Source of the DNA: Candidatus Pacearchaeota archaeon
Lineage (GTDB): Archaea > Nanoarchaeota > Nanoarchaeia > Pacearchaeales > GW2011-AR1
Length of the DNA: 64,000 bases
Direction of reading: 5' to 3'
Assembly: GCA_023228065.1 (NCBI GenBank)
Contig: JALOBX010000001.1
Coordinates: forward strand, 310,001 to 374,000
Both the position numbers and the translations under genes were made by a program. This document shows, one piece after another, positions 49,059-57,491 of the stretch (its first letter is position 1; each line of letters starts with the position of its first letter). The notes beneath the pieces were generated by a model. That model saw only the letters and a program-made list of their open reading frames with translations, had not been told where the DNA came from and did not search any database.

Positions 49059-51914
49059 TTAAACTCTCAATCCAACTATCTTGCTGACTCCGTCATGCAT
49101 GCTTATTCCGTAAAGATTTGTTGAATTTGCAATTATTTCATCATTGTGTGTTATTACAATGTATTGCCCTTTCTGCATATATCTCTTTAGAAGCTCTGCA
49201 AGACGCTCGGAATTTCTCTTGTCAAGAGCAGCATCTATTTCATCAAAGATATAGAAATAATACGGCTTAAGCTCCTGTATTGCAAAAATTAAGGATAAAG
49301 CAACAAGAGTCTGCTCTCCTCCTGAAAGAGATTTGACATCAAAATATTTTCCATGTCCTGTTTTAACAATAATATTAACTCCGCCATTAAACGGCTCTTT
49401 CTTATCTTCCAAGTCCAAAAATACCTGCCCTTTTGTGCTTAATTGAGAAAAGTTCTTTGAGAACAAATCATTAATAGAAGTTAAAGTTTGAATGAATGTT
49501 TTCTTTTTCTTTACATCAATTTCGTGGATGATTTTCAATATTCCTTCTTTTTCTTTTGAAATAATATCTGTTTTTTCCTTAATTATATCATATTCCTTTT
49601 TTATTGAATCATAAACTTCAAGAGAACGAAGATTTACAGAACCAATCTGCGAAAGAATTTCCTGCGTTCTAGCCAATTTCTCGGAAAGAAAAACCTTGTT
49701 AGCTTTTATTATTTCAACATCAGGGAAGCCAAGCATTTCTGTTTCGAGGTTTTCAATTTCTGCGTTTATTCTTGCAATATCAATTTTTAATAAGTTCATT
49801 TCTTGCTCAAGATTGTAAGCAGTATTTTGTTTTTTTGAAATTTCAATCTCACAATCTCTGATCTTTCTCTGGAGAGAATCTCTTTCAGCAATCATATTCT
49901 GGAATTTTTTAACAAGCTCTTCTTCCTGTTTTTTCTTTTTTTCCAAAAGTTCTTCCTTATCTTCTATTTTTTTCTTCATATCATCAAGTTCAGAATTCAA
50001 ATCCTCTTCTTCTCTTAACAACTGCTTGAGTGAAATTTTTGAACGCTCAAGCTCCCTTGTCTTAAATGAAATTTCTGAATCAAGGTTGTCTTTATTTCTT
50101 AAAGAAATCTCCTGCATTTCTATTCTAGTAGTTTCATACCTATGTTCTATGTTTGAATTTTCATCAAATAAAGTTTCAAGATTTTTCTCTCTCTTTGAAA
50201 GTTCAGAAAGTTCTCCCTTCAAATAATCAATTTTTTCCTGCAGAGATTTAATTTGATTCTGTTTTTCATGAATGTTTGAAAGTTTTATCAAATCAGAACT
50301 CCCTTTTGATATCTCAAGATTAATTTGTTCTATTTCCTGATTGAGAACATTTTTTTTGTTATATATTTCTTTAAGTTCTTTATCCGAGTTATTTATTTCT
50401 TTTTCAAGAGACTCTATCTTTTGATGAATTTCCTTGTGCATCGTATCAATATGTTCCCTTGTTATTCTACTCTTGCACATAGGGCAGATATCCATTTTTG
50501 AAATTTTTTCAACTAATTTTCTTTGCTTGTCTATTTCATATTCATTTGCTGCAGAAATTTTTTCAAGAGCCATTTCACGCTTATTCAAATTTTCCAAAAG
50601 TTCTTTTTTTTCTGTAACTGAAGATTTCATCTGGCTTATTTTTTCAGAATTTATTTTAGCATCAAAAAGTTCCTGCGATATTGATTTAATTTGTTTTAAT
50701 AAAAATTCAGATTCATTTGTATAAGAAGCCAGAGTATTTTTTTTATCCTGAATTCTTTCTTTAAGAGATTTCAATTCTGATTTTAATGTATAGAATTTTT
50801 TTCTCTGTTCCTCAAGTTTTTCAAGCTCTTGTTTTTTTGCATCAATATCTTTTTGATTTTTTGCAGAAGACAAAGGTTTTTGCAGTTCTTTTATGCTTAA
50901 TTCGTTGTCTCTAACAGATTGCTGAAGTTCCTGTTTTTCTTTAACTACAGAAGAAATTTTATTTTCAAAATTTTCTGTTCTAACATTCATTCCAGCAAGC
51001 TCTGCTCTTATATTTGCTATTTCGTGATTCAATCTTTCCTGTTCAAGCCCTGTTGATTTTTGTATTGTGGAATTAATATTAGAAATTTTTGATTCAAGAT
51101 GCTCTATCTCTGCTCTCAAATCAGAAATTAGTTTTCTTTCTTTTTCTATCTCTTTATTCTTGGAAGAAATTTTTATAGTAACTTCCTCTGAAGATTTTTT
51201 TTTCTGTCTTATATCTCCATAAATAATGCTGGCTTTGAATTTTTTTACATCTGCTTCAAGTCTTTTAAACTTCAAAGCTTGCTGTCTTTCTTTTTCGAGA
51301 TTATTCAGATAAATTGTTCTTTCTCTTAAGATTGCAAGAACCTCTTTTAATTTCTCTTCTGTTTTTTCTAATTCATTAAGAGATTTTTCTTTTCTCATCT
51401 CATAGACAGAAATTCCCGAAACTTCTTCTATTACCTTTCTTCTTTCATCTGGCTGCATTCTAACAAAGTTTTGAATTTCACCCTGAAGAACAATATTAAA
51501 TCCATTAGGGTCTATTCCTCCTTGGGCTAAAAGAGAAAGAACTTCCTGTCTTGTTTGTACTTCATCATTTATTTTGTAAATGCTTTGTCCATTTCTTCTT
51601 ACAATTCTTTTAATGGAAATTTCATTTTTATCTATAGAAAAAACTCTGTCTGAATTATCAAGAACCATCTCAACAATTGCTTCTTTGGAAGGAGCTGCTA
51701 TTTTATTTCCCTGAAAAATAAGATTTCCTGCCTTTGCTGCTCTTAATGATTTTATGCTTAATCTACCAAGAACAAAACACAGCGCATCAGAGACATTGCT
51801 TTTACCGCTTCCATTCGCACCAACAATTACATTTATTCCTGGAGCAAGAGGGATTTCAGTTTTTCTTACAAAACTTTTGAATCCATGCATAATTAATTTT
51901 TTTATATGAAGCAT
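49059..51914 (-). CDS. smc: SMC ATPase with a central zinc-hook motif
   Basis: Chromosome-structuring ABC ATPase of 951 aa, shorter than the usual 1150-1200. The N-terminal head has Walker A GANGSGKS (32-39) and the SMC segment FNIVLQGEIQNF then RRKVIEEVSGISVYE. The C-terminal head has SGGEQ (864-868) and Walker B YFYIFDEIDAALD (886-898), which is SMC-type rather than Rad50-type. Both arms are long coiled coils. Exactly halfway, at 477-480, is CPMC in CPMCKSRITREHID, as in a Rad50 zinc hook. No globular SMC hinge sequence is present. The kleisin partner scpA is at 2258. Start ATG gives MLHIKKLIMHGFKSF. Confidence 0.93.
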   Translation of the reverse strand: MLHIKKLIMHGFKSFVRKTEIPLAPGINVIVGANGSGKSNVSDALCFVLGRLSIKSLRAAKAGNLIFQGNKIAAPSKEAIVEMVLDNSDRVFSIDKNEISIKRIVRRNGQSIYKINDEVQTRQEVLSLLAQGGIDPNGFNIVLQGEIQNFVRMQPDERRKVIEEVSGISVYEMRKEKSLNELEKTEEKLKEVLAILRERTIYLNNLEKERQQALKFKRLEADVKKFKASIIYGDIRQKKKSSEEVTIKISSKNKEIEKERKLISDLRAEIEHLESKISNINSTIQKSTGLEQERLNHEIANIRAELAGMNVRTENFENKISSVVKEKQELQQSVRDNELSIKELQKPLSSAKNQKDIDAKKQELEKLEEQRKKFYTLKSELKSLKERIQDKKNTLASYTNESEFLLKQIKSISQELFDAKINSEKISQMKSSVTEKKELLENLNKREMALEKISAANEYEIDKQRKLVEKISKMDICPMCKSRITREHIDTMHKEIHQKIESLEKEINNSDKELKEIYNKKNVLNQEIEQINLEISKGSSDLIKLSNIHEKQNQIKSLQEKIDYLKGELSELSKREKNLETLFDENSNIEHRYETTRIEMQEISLRNKDNLDSEISFKTRELERSKISLKQLLREEEDLNSELDDMKKKIEDKEELLEKKKKQEEELVKKFQNMIAERDSLQRKIRDCEIEISKKQNTAYNLEQEMNLLKIDIARINAEIENLETEMLGFPDVEIIKANKVFLSEKLARTQEILSQIGSVNLRSLEVYDSIKKEYDIIKEKTDIISKEKEGILKIIHEIDVKKKKTFIQTLTSINDLFSKNFSQLSTKGQVFLDLEDKKEPFNGGVNIIVKTGHGKYFDVKSLSGGEQTLVALSLIFAIQELKPYYFYIFDEIDAALDKRNSERLAELLKRYMQKGQYIVITHNDEIIANSTNLYGISMHDGVSKIVGLRV

Positions 51915-52005
51915 TTAACAACCTCTAGTCTATAAGAAAGAAGATTTTTGGGTTTTTAAGTATTAATAGCCAAAAGTTTATAACCCCTTTTTAGTTACAA
52001 AAATA

Positions 52006-53478
52006 ATGATAAAGGAAAAATTATTATTCGCGGGGGTATTATCTGTATTTTTAAATCCACTAAAAGTTAATAGTCTTGATTTAAATAAGAAAGATGAGGT
52101 TTCAGTAATTGTGCAGGCGGGCGGGAATTTTAATGGAATGCCTAAAAAAAATATTAGTTCTCTAATCACTGAAAATGCAGGTGAAGGAAAATTACAAATA
52201 AAATTAAAAGACTTTGATGTAGAAGCAGGATATTCAAATAAAAAAGGAAGGACAACAGAAACAGAAAATTTTGGGGAATATGGATATTTTTTAGATTCTG
52301 AAAAAGATGAAAGGATAGGATTTGGAAAAATAAAATATAAACCAGAAAAATTAGAAGAGATAAAGTTTAATCTTGAGACAGAAATAAATGGGGGAGTAGA
52401 AAATATAAAAGATAATACTGTTTTGCCGAAATATTCCATCAGCAATAAAGATTTCTTGGAAATTAAAAATTCTCTTTCAACAAAGATTCCAATAAAAAAA
52501 TTTAATTTGGGATTAGATGGAAAAATTAATTTTAGAATAGATTCACAAGAAAAAAATAAAAAAATGAATTTAAACTCATGGATGGATATATCTCCAAATA
52601 TAAAACTTGGAAAAAACCATGAATTGTGGATGAATTTATTCGGAGGGATGATAAATCTATTTGGGATGAATAATGAAGAAGTTGGAGGACAGGGTGGAGG
52701 AGTTATTGGAATTGGTGGTGTTTATGACAATAGATATTGGGCTTTGTTTGGTGGATATGGGAATACAACAAAAAGAACATCCTATGAAAGTGTTGAACAT
52801 TTAATTAATGCAGGAATTCTTATTGGGAAAGATAAATTTAGCTGTGAAGTCGGCGGCGAGATTTTATTCAAAGAAGAAACAGCAAATGAAAAAATTAAAA
52901 CAAATGTTTTTACTCCTTATATAATAATAAATTATGGAACAGAAGGTAAACAAATTATTGAAGAATTAAAGCAAAGAGCAAGCAACAGATATTTTGATGG
53001 ATTAATTAAAGAGGAAGAAAGTTATGATTCTGTAAGGAACAAACAATTTTGTTTTGGACTTAAGGGGAAGATTTCCCTATTACCAAGACAAGAAAGTAAA
53101 GTTTATGGGAATTATAATGGAGACTTAGTAAAAATAATAAATGATAACAGTATTGGATTAGAAGCATTCTTGTCAGTAAGCCCTACAAAATTTTTAAAAA
53201 AAGATAATAAGGGATTTTATCTTGATTTATTTGCAATTATGAGTTATCTCCATAGTGATGGAATAATTTATTCAGTTGATAACAAATTAATAGGAAGAGC
53301 AACACAAGACGTCTTAACGGGGAGAGGAATTATTGAATTAGGTTATGAATTCAAGAACAATAAAGATATCAACAAGATTTTTGGCGGGGTAGATGTTGAA
53401 TTAAAAAAATATATTGGTGGGAACAAGTCCTTGCAGATTGTTCCAAAAATATTTTTGGGTTTTAATTATCCGTATTAA
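52006..53478 (+). CDS. Exported beta-rich protein, barrel-like
   Basis: 490 aa. N-terminal signal-like stretch (IKEKLLFAGVLSVFLNPLKVNS). The rest is dominated by alternating polar/apolar strands and turns (KLQIKLKDFDVEAGYSNKKG, KFNLGLDGKINFRIDSQEK, RYWALFGGYGNTTKR) and ends with aromatic residues (IVPKIFLGFNYPY). The pattern resembles outer-membrane beta barrels of bacteria, unexpected in an archaeon. Could also be a large beta-sandwich or propeller surface protein. No homologue recognised. TATA-like aaagtttataacc lies about 30 nt upstream. Confidence 0.55.
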   Translation: MIKEKLLFAGVLSVFLNPLKVNSLDLNKKDEVSVIVQAGGNFNGMPKKNISSLITENAGEGKLQIKLKDFDVEAGYSNKKGRTTETENFGEYGYFLDSEKDERIGFGKIKYKPEKLEEIKFNLETEINGGVENIKDNTVLPKYSISNKDFLEIKNSLSTKIPIKKFNLGLDGKINFRIDSQEKNKKMNLNSWMDISPNIKLGKNHELWMNLFGGMINLFGMNNEEVGGQGGGVIGIGGVYDNRYWALFGGYGNTTKRTSYESVEHLINAGILIGKDKFSCEVGGEILFKEETANEKIKTNVFTPYIIINYGTEGKQIIEELKQRASNRYFDGLIKEEESYDSVRNKQFCFGLKGKISLLPRQESKVYGNYNGDLVKIINDNSIGLEAFLSVSPTKFLKKDNKGFYLDLFAIMSYLHSDGIIYSVDNKLIGRATQDVLTGRGIIELGYEFKNNKDINKIFGGVDVELKKYIGGNKSLQIVPKIFLGFNYPY

Positions 53479-54147
53479 TTATTCAAATAATCTCTTTTGA
53501 TTATTTATTGCACAGGCATCTTTCCATGTGCTCCATGTTTTTCTAAAAATTCCTTTATCTTTATGACTTTGTGAATGTAATTGGAGAAACTTAGATGTTG
53601 AAGGATCTGAACAATAACCAGAGCCAATTTCACTGCCATATTGCTCTTTTAATTTATCCATTTCTTTTTCTCTTATGTGTTTTGCAAGAATTGAAGCTGC
53701 GGAAACTGCAATATAATTTTTATCTGCTTTATGTTCACAAATGATATCTAAGTTGGATAAATTATTTATTTTGGTTTTTAAGAAATCTTTCCATTTATCT
53801 ATGCTTACAGAAGGACAATCTATTATAACTTTTATTTTTGAATACCCCTTATTTATTTTATTTATTACTTCAGCCATTTTTATAGCTTCAAGAGCGTTTA
53901 GATTTATTCCATTTTTGTTAGTTCCATCAATTTCTTCTGGATGTGCTAAAGTTATTTCAAAAGTTTCGGCTGATTCTTTTATTTTTTCAGCAAGAAATTC
54001 TCTTCTTTTTGGAGTTAATTGTTTTGAATCTTTTACTCCTAGTTTTCTAAATTCTTTCTCAGTTTTTTCATCAATCAAACATCCGGCCAGAACCATTGGC
54101 CCTATTACAGGCCCTCTTCCTGCATCATCTATCCCAAGGATTAACAT
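53479..54147 (-). CDS. rnhB: Ribonuclease HII
   Basis: Removes RNA from RNA-DNA hybrids and single ribonucleotides from DNA. The active site begins LILGIDDAGRGPVIGP (D7, D8; many homologues have Glu at the second place). VIIDCPSV and ICEHKADKNYIAVSAASILAK supply the other acids. C-terminal SGYCSDPSTSKFL is typical of archaeal RNase HII. 222 aa. It ends 1 nt from the exported-protein stop on the other strand. Confidence 0.94.
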   Translation of the reverse strand: MLILGIDDAGRGPVIGPMVLAGCLIDEKTEKEFRKLGVKDSKQLTPKRREFLAEKIKESAETFEITLAHPEEIDGTNKNGINLNALEAIKMAEVINKINKGYSKIKVIIDCPSVSIDKWKDFLKTKINNLSNLDIICEHKADKNYIAVSAASILAKHIREKEMDKLKEQYGSEIGSGYCSDPSTSKFLQLHSQSHKDKGIFRKTWSTWKDACAINNQKRLFE

Positions 54148-54199
54148 AAGGAAGCTATATGCATAACGTTTATAAATTTAATTCTAATCCAATAAATAT

Positions 54200-54293
54200 A
54201 GCGGGGTGGAGCAGCCTGGAGTGCTCGTCGGGCCCATATTAATCAAAATAAGGGAAACCCGAAGGTCGTGCGGTTCAAATCCCACCCCCGCTA
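54200..54293 (+). tRNA. tRNA-Met (CAT), initiator type, with 18-nt intron
   Basis: Acceptor AGCGGGG/CCCCGCT with the A1-U72 pair of archaeal/eukaryotic initiators, A73 at 54293. D stem gagc/gctc, anticodon stem tcggg/cccga with the three G-C pairs of initiators. Anticodon CAT at 54235-54237. The intron is 54239-54256, after position 37. The base before the anticodon is C33, not U33. The T stem has one extra base (gtgcgg against cccac, C54271 bulged). A TATA-like element lies in ataaatttaattc upstream. Confidence 0.85.
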
Positions 54294-54329
54294 TTTTTTC
54301 TATGTGTGATTTGAACAAATCCCTACTCC

Positions 54330-54379
54330 TGACTTCGCTTGTTTATCCCTGTCCTTACCTCCGCAAAATCACTCGCCCC
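54330..54379 (-). repeat. tRNA-linked double-hairpin repeat, copy C (inverted)
   Basis: Reverse complement reads cgagtgattttgcggagg, then cagggataaacaagcgaagtc, matching copies A (13469) and B (57747). It lies 37 nt after the initiator tRNA, in the opposite orientation to the other two. Confidence 0.65.
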
Positions 54380-54390
54380 CGCATTTCTTT

Positions 54391-54510
54391 TTTATGTGAT
54401 TGTTGATTATCCCATCTTTTTTTATGTGATTATTAATTCTCCCCTCCTTTTTTGTGTGATTGTTGATTATCCCCTCCTTTTTTGTGAGATTACTCTCCCC
54501 ACCTACCTGT
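54391..54510 (+). repeat. 30-bp tandem repeat, four units
   Basis: Units begin at 54391, 54421, 54451 and 54481 with ttt(a/g)tgtgat and continue tgttgattatcccctcc. The first three are near-identical, the fourth diverges. There are no spacers, so it is not CRISPR. This 276-nt gap (54294-54569) holds only this and repeat copy C. Confidence 0.7.
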
Positions 54511-54569
54511 TTTAACTTGTTAGTGACATTAAAAGAAAGGTTTATTAATTCCAGAATTTAAAAAAGTGT

Positions 54570-54917
54570 ATGGATAAAAAATATATTATAGCAACAAATG
54601 CAAAGAAGGAAAAAGTTTCTAAATTATTAGAAAAGATAGGCTATAAGAAAACTTTAGAAAGTAAGGGGTTAATCCCCCAATGTGGATATTCTATAAATTC
54701 GAAGAAATATTGGGAATTAATTGTGATAAAAGATATTAGAGAATATAATAAAAAAGTTAAAACAGTAATTGAATCAGAAGATTTTCATTTTTTGTATAAT
54801 ACCTCTATGATAGATATTCCTTCAAAAAAGAAAAATTGTCTTGAGCAGTTAAAAAAAGATTTTTTGGGAATTGAAAAAAAATTAAAACAACAGGGTTATC
54901 AAACAAAATTATATTAA
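54570..54917 (+). CDS. Hypothetical protein
   Basis: 115 aa, basic, alpha/beta: MDKKYIIATNAKKEKVSKLLE, YWELIVIKDIREYNKKVKTV, then a charged helix FLGIEKKLKQQGYQTKLY. No family recognised. TATA-like aatttaaaaaagtg lies just before the ATG. Confidence 0.5.
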   Translation: MDKKYIIATNAKKEKVSKLLEKIGYKKTLESKGLIPQCGYSINSKKYWELIVIKDIREYNKKVKTVIESEDFHFLYNTSMIDIPSKKKNCLEQLKKDFLGIEKKLKQQGYQTKLY

Positions 54918-54971
54918 TTAATCCCTGAAAGAACTAAGAAAATATTTAAACTTATTTTTATTAATCTTATT

Positions 54972-55775
54972 ATGAAAAAGAAAGTGATGAAAAGACGAAG
55001 TGCTGTAGTTGCAATTGCCCAGATAAAATATTTTGATACGGCTGAAAAGGATAATGTTGCAAAAATAAAAAAATATATCCGACTTGCAAAGAAAAAAAAT
55101 GCAGATATAATATGTTTTTCGGAGACAAGTGTTTCTAAAAATAACTATTTAACTTTTAATCATAAACTGATAATGGAGATTAGAGAAGAATGCAAAAAAA
55201 ATGCTATTTGGTGTATTGTTGATGATGAAATGAAAAAAGGGTTTAGAATTCATAATACTGCAATCCTGATTAATAGGGAAGGAAAGATATTTGGAGAGTA
55301 TAGGAAAATAAATTTAATGGGAGAGGGATATGATTCCTCTGTGAAAGCGGGAAAAAGAATAAAGGTTTTCAAAACTGATTTTGCTAAGATAGGAATCGCA
55401 ATCTGCTGGGATTTAACCTTTCCAAAATTGTTCAGGAAAATGAAAAAGAAAGGGGCAGAGATAATATTTTGCCCTACTTATTGGAAATATGAATCCCGTG
55501 CTCATCAATCAAGAAAATATGAAGAGAATAATAAAAAAAGAGAGATGCAAACTTTAAAGTCTTTGATTATGACTAGGGCATTTGAAAATCTTTTTTTTGT
55601 TGCTTTATGCAGTCCTGCAAAAGATCCAAATGAGATAGATTTAATTCCTTACTCGGTAATTTGTTCTCCCCATAAAGTCTTAAAAGAAATAAAAGAGAAA
55701 GAGGGATTAATAATTGCAGAAATAAATTTAGAAGAAATAAAACGATTGGAGAAACTTTACAAGGAAGCTGTTTAA
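54972..55775 (+). CDS. Carbon-nitrogen hydrolase (nitrilase superfamily)
   Basis: Hydrolyses an amide or nitrile through a Glu-Lys-Cys triad: E51 (CFSETS), K112 (YRKINL) and C145 (GIAICWDL). The alpha-beta-beta-alpha fold pattern (ADIICFSE, HNTAILINREGKIFG, GAEIIFCPTYW, MTRAFENLFFVALCSP) is complete. 267 aa is typical. The substrate is unknown. TATA-like atatttaaac lies about 25 nt upstream. Confidence 0.9.
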   Translation: MKKKVMKRRSAVVAIAQIKYFDTAEKDNVAKIKKYIRLAKKKNADIICFSETSVSKNNYLTFNHKLIMEIREECKKNAIWCIVDDEMKKGFRIHNTAILINREGKIFGEYRKINLMGEGYDSSVKAGKRIKVFKTDFAKIGIAICWDLTFPKLFRKMKKKGAEIIFCPTYWKYESRAHQSRKYEENNKKREMQTLKSLIMTRAFENLFFVALCSPAKDPNEIDLIPYSVICSPHKVLKEIKEKEGLIIAEINLEEIKRLEKLYKEAV

Positions 55776-55816
55776 TAATAACAAGGTTTCTAATATCCCA
55801 AGAAAAGTTCTAAACC

Positions 55817-56665
55817 CTATCTACTTTCTTTTTTTAGAAAATCTAAAACTTTGCCAACTAATTCTTTCCTTTTATTTGGAAAAAAGTCAAAAGCAGGAAT
55901 AGAATTAACTTCCAGAACAAGCCATTTTCTATTTTTTTTCAAGAGGTCAATCCCACAAACCTTTATCCCAAAGAATTTAATTATTTTATTAATTATAACT
56001 TTAAGTTCTTTATCAACTTTAAATTTTTTAAAATTTTCCGCACAGTTGCCTATTGTTTTCCATCGATTACTTTTCTTTAAAGCAGTCTGGACAATTTTAT
56101 CTCCAATGACAGTAACTCGATAATTTTGAGATTTTATAAATTCTTGAGCGATTATAGGCAATCTTTCAGAACCTTTTTTCCAGAAGTGATTAATTATTTT
56201 TTCTGCTTCCCGCAAATTCTCTGCTTTTTCAACATATTCTGCCATTGTTCCTTCAACTCTTTTTAAAACGACTGGCCAGCAATTAAAATTTTTAAGTTCT
56301 TTTTTTGCAAGAGGAATGTTCGCGGAAAGAAGAATTGTTTTTGGTACAGGAATTTTATGCTTTTGACATTTTAAAAAAAACATCCATTTCTCTTCATCAT
56401 AATAAAAATTTTTAGAAGAGTCTATGATTTTTTTCCCGTATTCTTCAATCATTTTTGTGATCTCTAAAGAGAAATTTTCTCCGCAATTATTATATAGAAT
56501 TTTACATGGCTTAACTTTTTCTTGGAGGGTTTCTTTATCCCAATCATGAGAAGTATTAATCATTACTAAGTCTATATTTTTTTTCTTTGCGACTTCTAAA
56601 AAAGCTCTTTCATCTTCTCCCAAACCCCTCTCACTAAAAATATATCCAATAGTAATTTTTCCCAT
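55817..56665 (-). CDS. RimK/LysX-like ATP-grasp ligase
   Basis: Joins a carboxylate to an amine using ATP. 282 aa with ATP-grasp landmarks: DEEKWMFFLKCQKHKIPVPKTILL, WPVVLKRVEGTMAEYV (ATP lysine), IIAQEFIKSQNYRVTVIGDKIV, and metal-binding VCGIDLLKKNRKWLVLEVNSIPAFDFF. Related enzymes ligate glutamate to proteins, cofactors or AmCP carriers. One base separates it from the half-size MFS gene upstream, so the two probably form an operon. Confidence 0.85.
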   Translation of the reverse strand: MGKITIGYIFSERGLGEDERAFLEVAKKKNIDLVMINTSHDWDKETLQEKVKPCKILYNNCGENFSLEITKMIEEYGKKIIDSSKNFYYDEEKWMFFLKCQKHKIPVPKTILLSANIPLAKKELKNFNCWPVVLKRVEGTMAEYVEKAENLREAEKIINHFWKKGSERLPIIAQEFIKSQNYRVTVIGDKIVQTALKKSNRWKTIGNCAENFKKFKVDKELKVIINKIIKFFGIKVCGIDLLKKNRKWLVLEVNSIPAFDFFPNKRKELVGKVLDFLKKESR

Positions 56666-56666
56666 T

Positions 56667-57317
56667 TTACGTTTTTCTTAGGGCTTTCTTTTCAATATAG
56701 AAGAGGAATAATAATCCTGTTACAGAGATTATTCCAGTTAACAGAAATACAAGATGAAAACCAGTTAAATTAATAATTCCAAAATTAAGGCTTAAATGTT
56801 CTGCAATCCATCCGCCAACTCCTGCAGTTATTGCTGCTGCAAAACCTACTCCTGAAGAGTGAAGAGCATATTGAAAACCTCTTGCTCCTTTTTCAAGATG
56901 AGCAGTAAATAAACTTGACCAGGCAGGATAAGCTAATGCTGCACCAACACCATATGCAAATTCTATAATATAAAGATGAATTACTGAAGTTATCCACATA
57001 TATGCAAATGGGACAATTGCAATAATTATTGTTCCGAGTTTAAGCATCCATAGTCTGTCCTTGGGATTAAATTTGTAGGAGAATACAATTTGAAGAATAG
57101 AATATGTAAAAAACCAAATCATACTTGCAAATCCTGCAGCAGATACACTACCATCTGCAAGTCCACCCTCTATGAAAATAGCAAGAATTGGAGTAATTAA
57201 ACCAAATCCACCAAGGATAAAAATATCAGAAATAATTAATATTCCCAGGGTTTTATTCATCTTTAAATTCTTAAAGAAATTTTTCCCTTTTTTCTTCAGA
57301 ATAGATTTATGATTCAT
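56667..57317 (-). CDS. Half-size MFS-like transporter
   Basis: 216 aa with about six transmembrane segments, half of a normal MFS transporter. The start at 57317 is supported by a Shine-Dalgarno sequence (gaggga) 4-5 nt upstream. Contains GLITPILAIFIEGG, FGAYGVGAALAYPAWSSLF-like sequence (EFAYGVGAALAYPAWSSLF) and GWIAEHLSLNFG, as in half-MFS proteins of archaea. It may dimerise. No truncation point is evident: both ends have soluble tails (KKALRKT at the end). Confidence 0.7.
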   Translation of the reverse strand: MNHKSILKKKGKNFFKNLKMNKTLGILIISDIFILGGFGLITPILAIFIEGGLADGSVSAAGFASMIWFFTYSILQIVFSYKFNPKDRLWMLKLGTIIIAIVPFAYMWITSVIHLYIIEFAYGVGAALAYPAWSSLFTAHLEKGARGFQYALHSSGVGFAAAITAGVGGWIAEHLSLNFGIINLTGFHLVFLLTGIISVTGLLFLFYIEKKALRKT

Positions 57318-57418
57318 TTTCTCCCTCTTTTATAATATAATAATAAACGGGTTTTTAAATTTATTTTTTAAAATAATCAAATTTAAATATGATTAAGAAT
57401 AACTAATTTTATTACTAT

Positions 57419-57429
57419 GCCCACGTCGC
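57419..57429 (+). repeat. Duplicated 5' end of tRNA-Ser
   Basis: gcccacgtcgc matches the first 11 nt of tRNA-Ser(GCT), 73 nt before it. It is the equivalent of the fragment at 13223. Between them lie short inverted repeats (aaggtt/aacctt). Confidence 0.6.
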
Positions 57430-57491
57430 GCGAGGACACCAAGGTTTCCTTCGCTTAACCTTCCTTTTGGAATGGCTCGTGACATAATAAT

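Noticed and set aside
49059..51914. Annotation as Rad50
   Set aside because: The head segments (LQGEIQNF, VSGISVYE, FDEIDAALD) are SMC-type and no mre11, herA or nurA gene is adjacent; only the central hook is Rad50-like.
54391..54510. Possible CRISPR array
   Set aside because: The 30-bp units follow each other without spacers and no cas genes are in the window.
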